Assembly: GCA_022592435.1 (NCBI GenBank)
Contig: JABYQS010000010.1
Location: 1 to 64,000 of the forward strand
DNA length: 64,000 nt
Reading direction: 5' to 3'
Source: Cerioporus squamosus
Taxonomy: Eukaryota > Basidiomycota > Agaricomycetes > Polyporales > Polyporaceae
The notes under the pieces were generated by a model. It was not told the origin of the DNA. It worked only from the letters and a program-made list of their open reading frames with translations, and made no database searches. How positions within the stretch are numbered: the first letter of the stretch is position 1; each line of letters starts with the position of its first letter. Made by a program: the position numbers and the translations under genes. This document shows positions 21,988 through 32,108 of this stretch, one piece after another.

Positions 21988-24900
21988 ATGGATATCTTGG
22001 AGGCGACGCAGAAGTGCTTGGAGGAATGGGACAATGGTGGTAGTGACGAATGGTGCGTCATGGCCAAATCCTTGGTCCAGTGCGGGATTGACATCGTGGC
22101 GGTAGTCGCAAACTCGTCTCCGGGCCCCATTCTAATCCCCACGACCCGGACTGCAACGTCGCGCTCACCACGGCTTACCATGTCTTGCTCTCGTCTACCC
22201 TTCTCTCTTGGTCCGCAAAAAAGTCGCTCTCTGTGGACGCCCTGATTGTGTTCGTGCGCTCAGTACTCGACCACCTACCCTCATCCTCTGCCGGCACAGA
22301 CAAGAGCCCGAATGTCGCGGCATTCGGGGAGATTCTGGTGGACATCGTATGGTCTATTGACGCCGAGCTAGAAGACATCCTCGGCGACGCGAAGAGCGCG
22401 GCCAATGCAGCTGAACAGGGTGCCTTGACCACCGCCACAGTAGCCCAGGCTGTCAAGGCGAAAGAGAACGCGGAGTCTGACAAGGGAACTCTCGTGGTTG
22501 TTGTGCATAGGCTGCTGGTGCGTGTTCTCACATCGCAGCGCTGGTTTCGCTGGCCTGACATATGCTCAGGCGATCGGGGTGCTCGATCCCGATGTTTGTC
22601 GGGAGCGGCTCGACCTTGGACTTGTCGCGAGTGTTGGCTTGGTGGGAGACAAGGCAGCGTTCGAGAGGAAGGAGATTAGGACGCGCACGGGGCTCTTGTG
22701 AGTAACAAAAATCGGATTCCCGTAGCCGGTTTCTGACACAACGACAGCTACAAGCAGAACAAGTTCAATTTGCTCCGTGAACAGTCGGAAGGGTACAGTA
22801 AACTGACGACTGAGCTCACGAGCAGTCTCAGTCCTCCGCACTCTCCTGCTACAGGCTATCCCGTCGAGCCTAGCGAGATGATCGAGGCTCGCGCTCGTCC
22901 CGCATGGGAGCGTGCCCTTGGCCTCATTGGCTACTTCGATCTGGACCCCAACCGTGCTCTGGATATCATCCTCGACGTCTTTTCTGTGCATCTGGCGACG
23001 CATCACAGCTTCTTCCTCTCGCTGCTGTCGTTCTCGCCTTGGGGTGGTAGGGCACGACAGCATGTTAAGCAGGAGGATATGTCTATCGAGCCCGACCCCG
23101 AGAGGTACAGGGGCAAGACTCTTACGGAGGTGCTCAAGATTGTGGAAGAACAGTCGGGCGTTAGGCCAGACGACGTCGACAGCAGGCAGACACGAGTCCT
23201 CGCTCAAGTTTTGGGGTTCAAGTTCACATACTATCAGGTTGGTCTGCACAATACAACAAGATGCTAGCTCCATTCTGACTCTATGTTCAGAACCCAGACG
23301 TCACAGAAACCACCCCCCAGAATTTGTACTTGATGGCCGCCATCTTGATTCGGGAAGGCTTCCTGTCGCTAGAGGATCTCTACTCTCATGTGCGTCTAGT
23401 TGATGGTGCGTTCCGACGGTCGTGTCTAACGTGTGTTTCCTCGTAAAGATCGGCCCTGCGGACGACAAGATGGACGACCTTCACAAGGCATATCTCGCCA
23501 GTGTGGAGACACGCATTGCTGGCGCGAAGGTCAGCCAACTGGCAATGGCTGCTCCTCTGGAGTCGGGTGGGTCTTCGAGTGCGAAGCCACGTGCTCCTGC
23601 AGCAGAGCCAAAGAAGGAGGAAGTGGTGAAGGAGGCTCCGAACCAGAAGCTTGGGATACTGAACGCATTACTGTCTGTGGGAGCACTGCGCCCTGCGATT
23701 GCTATGCTGTCGAAGTTCCCTTGGATGGTGGATGCATATCCTGAGATTGCGGACTTGATGCTCCGCGTCTTGAAGCATTCCATACAGCCGTTGTATGCTT
23801 CGCTACCGTTGGGTCTGGATAAGTTGGCCAGCTTCTCCAAGCCTCGGGCACGGTACGGGGCCGCGGGAGTCGTCCCTGCACCCGAACGCAGACCGCAGTT
23901 AACGCTGTTGGCACCTACCCCTCCGAGCACAAGCGCGATCGAATTCGTGTTCTTCTTCCCCGACTGGGTGCGACGCGTTCCCACGTGCACTACCTACGAC
24001 GACCTCTTCGACGTTCTCGAGCCGTTGATGCGTTTCGTTGAGCTGCACGTGTCACGCGACACCATCTTCCTCTTGAAGTTGCTCCGCTTGGGTCGAAGTC
24101 ATATGGCGCTCAGCGTAAGTGCAGAACGTAGAAATTCGTTGTCGCTTCTGACTGACCGGTCTTCTTGCAGGCCCCCACAGACTTGGAGACGAAGTCGGAC
24201 CCCTCGCATCCCATCCGGCAATTCTGGTACAAGGTCATGCGGCTCTACATCCTCCCGGGCCTGCCACTCATCCGCGGCAACGCGGTTTGCACTGCGGAAG
24301 TGTGGAACATCCTCCGACAGTTTGACATTACCCTCCGGTGGCAGCTGTACGGAGAGTGGAAAGCGAGCATCTACAAGTCGCATCCGGAACTCCGTGTTCG
24401 TCAAGTGCAGACTGACAGGGAGTCGAAGGGCATCCTCCGACGCCTCTCGCTCAACACGATCGACACGCTGTCCGGGACCGTGGGCAAGCTGGCACATTCG
24501 AATCCGTGCATCTTCTTCACGAACGCCATCAACCAAGTGATGGCGTACGACAACCTCGCCGGGGTCATCATCCACGCTCTGAACTACCTAACGATCATGG
24601 GCTTTGACGTACTTGTGTACATCATCCTCGACGCCCTTGCCAACCCAAACAAGGATAGGGTCAAGGACGACGGTGTGAACACCTCAGATTGGTTGCAGAG
24701 TAAGTCGAAGCATCGATAATATCCATGATCGGGCACTCACTCATATGGGACAGGTCTCGCCTCATTCACCGGCATGCTGTTCTCGCGTTACGGCGCGGAC
24801 CTCACCCCAATCCTGACCTACGTCGTGCATCAGCTCCACAACGGGCAGACGACTGAGATCATCGTCTTCCGCGAGATCATCTGGAAGATGGCCGGTATTG

Positions 24901-27900
24901 AGCCGCTCCCGAGTCTTTCGGATGCGCAGGTCGCTGCTATGGCTGGCGGGCCTACTCTCCGTATTGAGGCCGTCGCATCGGCTACCCGCGGCGCGCGGTC
25001 TGAGACCGCGGATACGATACTCAAGGCTCTTCCCAGACTTGGCAAGGCCCTCCTCGACTCTTCCTTGGCTCTCCCACTCCTTGTCCAAGTGGCGCAACAA
25101 CGGCAGGCGTGTGTATACCAGGCGCCAGATGCTCACCTCAAGTCGCTGGCCAGCCTGTTCGACACTGTAAGTGCTGATATTATCTTGCTCATTGCGCTTG
25201 TGCTGACCCGAATTCACCAGACTCATGGTGTCCTCTTGCAATACCTCGAGTTGCTGAACACCCCGGCTGTTATCTCTCCCGAGGACTACGCCAATAAGGT
25301 TGTCCCTCCCCTGGCAGAACTCCACGAGAAGTATGGCATTTGTGCACCCATCTGCATGCGGATATACCGGCCCATATTGAACGGCGCCTTGCTAGTACGT
25401 GCAATTGTCTTTCATATCCCGCGTCCTACTGAGCACAGATTTGCAGTCTGCCGCACTGGCCATGCAGGAGAAGGAGCGTGTTGCGAGCGAAGAAGCTGAG
25501 AAGCGTCTCAAGGCGGCACTCACGGCAAAGCGTGAGCCGAACGTCTCTGCATCCCGCGTCGCGTCTCCCAACCCTGGCGCTGAGAACACGCCCAATGGTG
25601 AGACAAATGGCGAGCCCAAGGCCGTCATCGGCGAGTCCCTATCTGGCGATGTCGTGATGGAGTCCACCGAAGAGAAGACCGCAACTGCACCAGAGGTGGG
25701 TCCCACCTACGTGTCTTCATTGTCAAATCGGCGAATAACGCCCGCCGCCGCGCAGAATCCTTGGCTCCCTGAGCTCTATGCCCTCTTCGACGACGTCAAG
25801 AGAATCGCACCTGGCAATGCCGCGGATATCATCGGGTATGCTCTTTCCACTTTCAGGATCTTCCCTGAGTGCTCATGCCAGGGTTTAGTCCTGCCTTCTA
25901 CCTCACCTTCTGGCAGATGTCGACGTACGACCTCTCTCCCCCAGCGGCAAGATATGATGAAGAGTGCGCCACCCTGCGCGCTCTGAGTCGCCAAGAGGAC
26001 TCCCTGTATATCGCCGCGGATCGGTCACCGGATCGTGCTCGGCGTATGACTGCAACCGTTCATCGCGACAGGCGGAACAGGATAAACATGGTGGTGTCCC
26101 AGCTCAACCAAGAGTTGAAAGAGCAGACTGCCGCTCGAGCGTTCACCATCAAGCGGCTCGCGCGCGAGAAGCAGCACTGGTTCGCGCACAGTAGGTACTT
26201 TGTGGCTTCTTTTCCGGCAATTGCTAACACTGGTTTAAGATCCGAAGGCGGCACCTCTGGCTGCAGCTATCATTGAGTATTGCATACAGCCCAGGTGTTT
26301 GCTCTCGCCTATGGATGCGGACTTCTGCGCTCAGTTCATCAAGGTGATACACATGCAAGGCACTCCCGGCTTCTCTACTCTGCAGTGCTATGACAAGGTG
26401 CGTTATGTTCGCCCGTGTACCCAGCCAGTGCTGATCGTGCAATAGATCCTTGGAGAGCACGTCAAGGTGGTCGTCTTCTCTTGCAGTGAATACGAAGCTC
26501 GCAACTACGGTCAGTGAATGTCATCTCCGTCTATATCTGCATGTTGACGACGTTGCTACAGGTCGCTTCCTCCTTGGTATCCTCACCGATGTCGCGAAGT
26601 GGTATCAGGACGAGCAGCTGTTCCTGCAAGAGAACCGGACGAAGAGTGGCGGGAACACCACGTACCTACCCGGCTTGCAACTCCGCTTCCTGAACAAGTC
26701 AGTGATCGGGCAAGAAGACCTGATTAGCTGGAACGACTGGAAGCAGGTGGTGCGCAAGTGGCATCGCAAGCTTGGCAAGTGCTTGGTGGAGTGCATCGAG
26801 TCGGGAGAGTTCATGCACGTTTACAACACGATCATCGTCCTGAAGGAGATCCTGCCCATGTTCCCGGTTTCGTCTGTCTATGAGTTCAGCGGCGTCAGCT
26901 TGAGCAGGGCCATGGACAAGTTCGTGGAGAAGGAGGAGAGGGGCGACCTGAAGATTCTTGGTCGGGCGTACGTAGATCCTTCTTGTGCGATGACGCTTCC
27001 GCTGATCGCACGTTCCAGTTATTACGCCAGCTTGAAGAAGCGAGAGTCATTGTGGGCAGCTCCTTCCCATCCCAAGGTGAGGTCTATCACCATGTACGTC
27101 GGGCTCCAGACTGACCGACAAGGAATCGCAGAACGGCGCAGCAACTTCTACGAAGGGCGCGACGCCCGCACAGTCTGACAGGCCTCGCACTGGCACTCCG
27201 ACAGCGCCCAGCGCTGCTTCGGGTGAACCTCGCCGCCCTGCTCCACCGCCTACAGTCCCATCGGCACCCAAGGCCCAGCTCGCTGCAGCATCGAACGCAC
27301 CGTCGCCGGCTCCTGTTGATAGGAGTGGTACCCCCAATCCCACCAAACTGGCCCTTGAGAGGTGAATTCATCTTACCCATCTATGCGGTACGTTGCTTAT
27401 CCCGAGTGATTGTCACAGCGTTCCTCGCCCGGAGGTTGTCAAAAGAGTCAGGCCGGAGGCAAGAACGTCTGAGGATGGCAAGAACGGCATACCAAAGGCA
27501 GACGCGATGGATGTCGACCAATCGGCCCCAGCCTCCGCCATCCGGGACAACTTGGCTGCTCCTACTGCGATGAAGGCTGTGTCACCCATTCCGCCCTCAG
27601 TGAGCGAGGCTGTACGTCCGTCTCGACCCCCAACTCCAAGCCAGCCTGCTGCCGTTCGTGCTGCCGCTGCGCGATCAGCAACCAACTCGCCACGAGGATC
27701 TCAAGGCTCTCAGGACTTAAAGGCTCGTCCGGAGGTACAACAGGCTATGCCACCGCCATCCGAGCCCAGTCAGACGCTCTCCGCTCAGGAGCTCCGGGAG
27801 ACTGCGAAGCAGACCAGGGGTGGAGAGAAGGGAGAGATCCAGCCTCCCACGGAACCCCGAGCACAGACCACTGCCCCCTCTCCACGTCGCAGGACGCCCT

Positions 27901-29337
27901 CTCCAACTAGTCGACCTGGCACCAGGAATCCCAGCGCAGACTCAAGAGCAAGCGGTGACCGGCGCTCTGCTCGTAGTGGTGACAAGCCCGATGAGAGGCG
28001 TTCGGAACGTGATCGCGACGCCCGTCAAGACTCGCGCGACATATCGCGTCGGGAGAGTCGGAGCGAGCGTAGGGCTCGCGAAGAGCGTGAGAAGGATGGA
28101 GACCGCGAACGAGATAGAGGACGGGACCGACACGGGGACAAGGAGCGACGAGAACGCGATCATCCTCGCGGCCGTGAGCGGGACCGCGACCAGGAGCGTG
28201 ACCGTGAACGAGATCGCGACCGGGACATTCATAGGGATCGGGAAAGGGAGAGAGACCGCGATAGAGATCGCGATCGTCACCGCAGAGACGAGAAGGACCG
28301 CGACCGAGAACCCCGCAGAGAGCGTGAACCTTCAGGACGCTCGGGCGCATCCGTGAACACCGCTCCGCCCGATGACCGTGGGTTGCCCAACAAGCCTGAC
28401 GTGAGTCGTCACAGAGGTGATGATGCTCTAGGAAAGCGGAGGCGAGGCGGGGACGACGAGGTATGTTGTTTTCAGTGCGGAGGTGATCCAAGTCGCTCAT
28501 ATGCTGAACAAGGCGGATCGTTCTTCCAAGCGTTCATCTCGCAAGGACAGCCACCACGAAGACCGCAGCCGTCGTCCTTCTGATAAAGACGCGCACGATA
28601 GAAGTGGTCGCGATTCTGACCGTCGCAGGAAGGATCGGGATGGTGACGGTGACGGCAAGGGTCTCTCGATTGACACTAAGGTGAGCGAGTTCATGGTGAA
28701 TTGTCACTTCCTACCAAGGCTGACCCTATTCGCCCAGCTTGGTGACAAACGACTCCCCGAAGGCCCGGCTTCTGCGAAGACGCTGCCCCCTTCGACCCCG
28801 TCTGCGCCTCGTGCCATGACTGGCGGAGACGGCTCACGGAAGGGCGACGGACGTGACCGAGACTGGAAGAGGGACCAACCCCCACATCCTCCTTCAGGTC
28901 CCTCTGGCGGTCCACAGAACGGTTCTGAGCCCAGCCAAGGTGGAAGCCTCCGCTCACGTATTGGCGAAAGAGACCCGCGATCGCTGCCACCAACGCCGTC
29001 GGGACAGCCAGGTGACAGAAAGGCAGAGACGCCTCGTGATGACGACCGAGATGGTGGTAGGAAACGGACCATGTCTGGTACGTCATGCGTTTTCTAAGAC
29101 TGACCGTGCGCTGACTTCGATGACACAGAGCGCGAGAAGGACGCTCCAGAGACTCCTGGCACTAACGACCCTGCCGCACATGCCCCAAAGCGACCGCGCA
29201 TCATCCGGAACCGCTACGACGCTGCTCCCAGCGGCAGTAGTCATTTTGCGAAGAAGTGTTGCCAATCGACCATGGCGGGGAGAAGGCTCGACAGGCCCGC
29301 AGGGACTAGTCCTTCGTCACTCACCTGTGTAACATAG
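21988..29337 (+). CDS. THO2: THO complex subunit 2 (THO2), one-base frame break
   Basis: Scaffold of the THO/TREX complex linking transcription to mRNA export in the nucleus. Twenty exons: 21988-22052, 22106-22517, 22570-22697, 22748-23237, 23291-23389, 23449-24114, 24171-24699, 24754-25166, 25221-25394, 25447-25835, 25882-26190, 26240-26397, 26446-26509, 26562-26967, 27019-27076, 27132-27361, 27419-28460, 28513-28680, 28738-29077, 29129-29337; about 2115 aa. Recognisable: YFDLDPNRALDIILDV, FKFTYYQNPDV, IRQFWYKVMRLYILPGLP, TFWQMSTYDLSPP, AREKQHWFAH, PRCLLSPMDADFCAQFI. The tail is disordered, with an Arg/Asp/Glu-rich stretch (about residues 1720-1835). Joining exons 10 and 11 needs one base less (25881-25883, GGG) to keep frame. 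Confidence 0.92.
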
Positions 29338-29822
29338 CATCGCACATCCGCACATTCGTATTGTATTAAGTCTCTTGGTGCTGTAGTGTCCGAATAGGCC
29401 CGAATCCGTTGGTACAAATTCATTAGTGTGCTCAATGCAACTTGAACCATCTGTGTGCTTCGTTCTTCGACTTCCTGGCGCAAATGCATACGGACATCGC
29501 AAATCCCATTAATTTCGTGATAATAACCAGAAACACCTGCAGTACCCACATGAGACGAGAGCACCCACTACAACTAAGAAACCGACGCTGATAATGGTAC
29601 AAGGTATAGAGTCTAGACTACGTGAGATGTAAGTACAAGTTGAATTGCGTGACTAGAATATCGATGTTGGACCGATGGTGGAAGGGCGTTGAGTAGAGAT
29701 ATTGTTGCTACATAGATGCAAAAAATACAATGTTGAACTGCGAAGATGATCCTTGCGAGTTGAATCGATGCGATGCGCGATACACCATAACATGCGACGC
29801 ATCGGATTAATGGAAGGGTTCT
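29338..29822. other. Convergent spacer, THO2 and GTP cyclohydrolase I
   Basis: About 485 bp between converging stops, noticeably richer in A+T than its surroundings. It must contain both 3' UTRs. No gene or repeat was recognised. Confidence 0.4.
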
Positions 29823-30956
29823 TTACCGACCCTTGATAAGGGTGAGGAATTCCTCTCGGGTCTTTTGCTGCGTGCGGAAGCAGCCAAGCATGCAGGACGT
29901 TACTGTCACCGCACCGGGCTTCTGACTCCGCGCATGGTCATGCACATGTGGCTGCGGCGTTACGATAGATCGTCAGTAGGGCCAAGGGCGGTGATGGGAA
30001 AACAAGTGTGAAACTAACGTCGCTTCCATTACCACTGCGACCCCGCGGGGGTGTATTGCTTCCTGGACGGCCAAGGCGACCTGCTTCGTCAGCCGCTCTT
30101 GCACCTGCAGCCGGCGACTAAACGTCTCGGCGATGCGCGCGAGCTTCGACAGGCCAAGTACCAATTTGTTGGGGATGTACGCGATCGCAATCTGCGCATA
30201 GTCAGAACGCTGCTTCGGGCGCGGGACCGAGGAGGCGAACATGAGAGAGCGGGGAACGAACCTTGCCAGTGAAGGGAACGAGGTGGTGCTCGCAGAGGCT
30301 GGAGATCTCAATGTCCCTGACGAGAACCATCTCATCATGATCCTCTTCGAAGACGGCGTCGTTTATGATATCTGGGGCGATAAGTACACGGGGACGCCGC
30401 AATGTGACCGCAAGCGTACCTGCAAGTCGCTCTTCATAACCACGAGTCATCCACAAGAGGGCCTTGGCATAACGCTCCGGGGTTTTCAGCAGGCCTTCTC
30501 GGTCGGGATCCTCCCCAATGCACTCCAGGATCGTGCGCACGGCGGCCGACATCTTCTTCTCGCGTTCTGCGCGTTCTTCGTTGGTGGCCTGTAAACGCAA
30601 GTGCGTAGACTTGGCTTTACGTACCGTCAGGACTCCAAACCCACGTCTAGGGCTGCCAGGAGTTGCTCACCGGGCCAACCTAGACCGTTCGCATCCGGAA
30701 GCGGGCTCCCGGCTTTGATAGCTGTGGCCGCCTTAGAAGTGTACATGGGTGTAGAGATGCCAGAGAGGGGGCGAAAACCATAGCCTTCACGTCTATGCAG
30801 CGCATCCACATAACGTTGAGACGATCCTTCTCCTCGTTCGTCGTGGGTATCTTCCCCGGGCTCTTCAGCTATCACTTCGCGCTCGTCTTGCTCTATTCTG
30901 AGCTTCTCAAGACTCGTTGAAAGTCGGTTCTGGGTTGCGGGGTCGTCGAAAGACAT
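29823..30956 (-). CDS. GTP cyclohydrolase I, one-base frameshift in the last exon
   Basis: First enzyme of folate/tetrahydropterin synthesis: GTP to dihydroneopterin triphosphate. Exons 30956-30671, 30614-30420, 30371-30262, 30191-30019 and 29951-29823; about 297 aa once corrected. Seen: [38 protein letters not shown] (zinc-binding Cys and His), [66 protein letters not shown]. In the last exon, after MRGV, the tail [14 protein letters not shown], then [12 protein letters not shown], needs one extra base at about 29928; as written the frame ends early. An upstream in-frame ATG at 31046 would add 30 residues. A DNA transposon lies about 650 bp upstream. Confidence 0.92.
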
Positions 30957-31606
30957 GGTGGTAAGAGGGAACAAATTCACGGAGGCAAATCGAAATCGGT
31001 TGCGGTAGGCCGGTCCAAATAGACGCCATGTGAACTTTGCTTCCAACGGCCACTACTACCACCGTCACTCCTCCCACAGTAGTGGTGTTCCGAGTGAGGG
31101 ATGATTCAGGTGCTCATTTCCTGACAGTACGATGGTGCTTCGACGAGAAGTCACGGAACACCGATGATCAGCTGAATACCTAGAAGACTCGGACCGGAGG
31201 ACCTCAGGACCATCACGGCCTGTGGCACCAGCAAGACCAAGTCTGCAAGTACAAGTTCTGCGAAAGGTATCCACGTTTGGCGATTCTCGGTGGAAGCCAT
31301 TGAGATAACCGTTTTGAGTGTACAGTGTGACCTTCTGTCTCCGTCTAGAGATGGGAGAATGCCGGCGGACAAGGTGACGCCCGGGACCCACATCGTACTT
31401 AGGGCGGCACCGGTATCGGGACAACGCGCAGGCATAACCCTGCAGCGCACCTTCGCTGGCCAGACGCGAAGTTGGGAAGGAGCCCAGACAGTTGCCAGTT
31501 CACGGACGCCGTCTAAGAACATCCTAGTTCTCAGCATCAAATCTTCGCAGGTCGGAAGCGGGCTGCTGTCCTTATGCCCCCTGAATTGGAAGGTCCAAAG
31601 GCTGAG
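30957..31606. promoter_or_regulatory. GTP cyclohydrolase promoter region up to the transposon edge
   Basis: About 650 bp upstream of the cyclohydrolase gene, ending at the CTGAG target duplication (31602-31606). It is not part of the transposon. A long minus-strand open frame crossing it has no recognisable domain and runs across the transposon end, so I treat it as chance. Confidence 0.45.
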
Positions 31607-31627
31607 CCCCAGTGAAAAGTCGCTCTG
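31607..31627 (+). repeat. Left terminal inverted repeat
   Basis: Identical to the reverse complement of 39896-39916 over 21 bp. It is preceded by CTGAG (31602-31606), which is repeated directly after the right end. Confidence 0.92.
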
Positions 31628-32108
31628 GATGGGTCTGCCCGTGTCGGAGGAAATCTGCAAATGCATACCGTGGCAGACCCATGCAGATGAGTTACCGTAT
31701 AGCAGAACATAGATTTTCCGAGCAATCAATTCATCTGCCCGCGTCTGCCTGCGTCTGCGGTGGTCTGGACCCGTTCTGCTGGGATCTGGCATGTTCTGCC
31801 CTGCTCACGCCTTGCTAGGTCTGGGACCGCGCCAGAAATATGCAGAATCATGCAGACCAGTGCAGATACAATGCGACTACGAAACCTCGCTAGCGCGCCC
31901 GTCTCCCGCCCCGTCCCCCGCCCCGTCCCCCGCCCCGTCCCCCGCTTCCCGCTTCCCGCTCCCCGCCCACTCGCCCTCCCACCGCCTCCTCCGCTTCCTC
32001 CCCGCAACCCCTGATGGTAGTACTAACACTGCTATACCAGATGTATTAGATAGATCAGTAATCATATATAATGATGTGGTCGCAACAACGCGACATACCT
32101 GGTGCGCT
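31628..32108. repeat. Left subterminal region with repeated TCTGC/GCAGA motifs
   Basis: About 270 bp next to the left end hold many copies of TCTGC or its complement, in both orientations (for example GTCTGCC, CATCTGCC, CGTCTGCCTGCGTCTGC, ATGCAGA). GCATACCGTG(G/C)CAGA occurs here (31663-31677) and again at the right end (39865-39879), same orientation. This is the usual layout of transposase-binding arrays. A GC-rich minisatellite follows. Confidence 0.65.
31898..31967. repeat. C-rich 12-bp minisatellite
   Basis: Three tandem copies of CCCGCCCCGTCC, followed by variant CTTCCCG repeats, within the transposon's left arm. The minus strand therefore carries many runs of four or five G and could form G-quadruplexes. 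No coding role. Confidence 0.75.

Noticed and set aside
27907..28500. Open frames opposite and beside the THO2 Arg/Asp tail
   Set aside because: Shadows of a repetitive charged coding region; only the THO2 frame is linked to conserved exons.
31151..31792. Long minus-strand open frame of 213 codons
   Set aside because: It crosses the transposon's left inverted repeat and target duplication, has no domain, and is explained by low stop density in GC-rich sequence.
31898..31967. CRISPR-like array
   Set aside because: The tandem units have no unique spacers and the genome is eukaryotic; it is a minisatellite.
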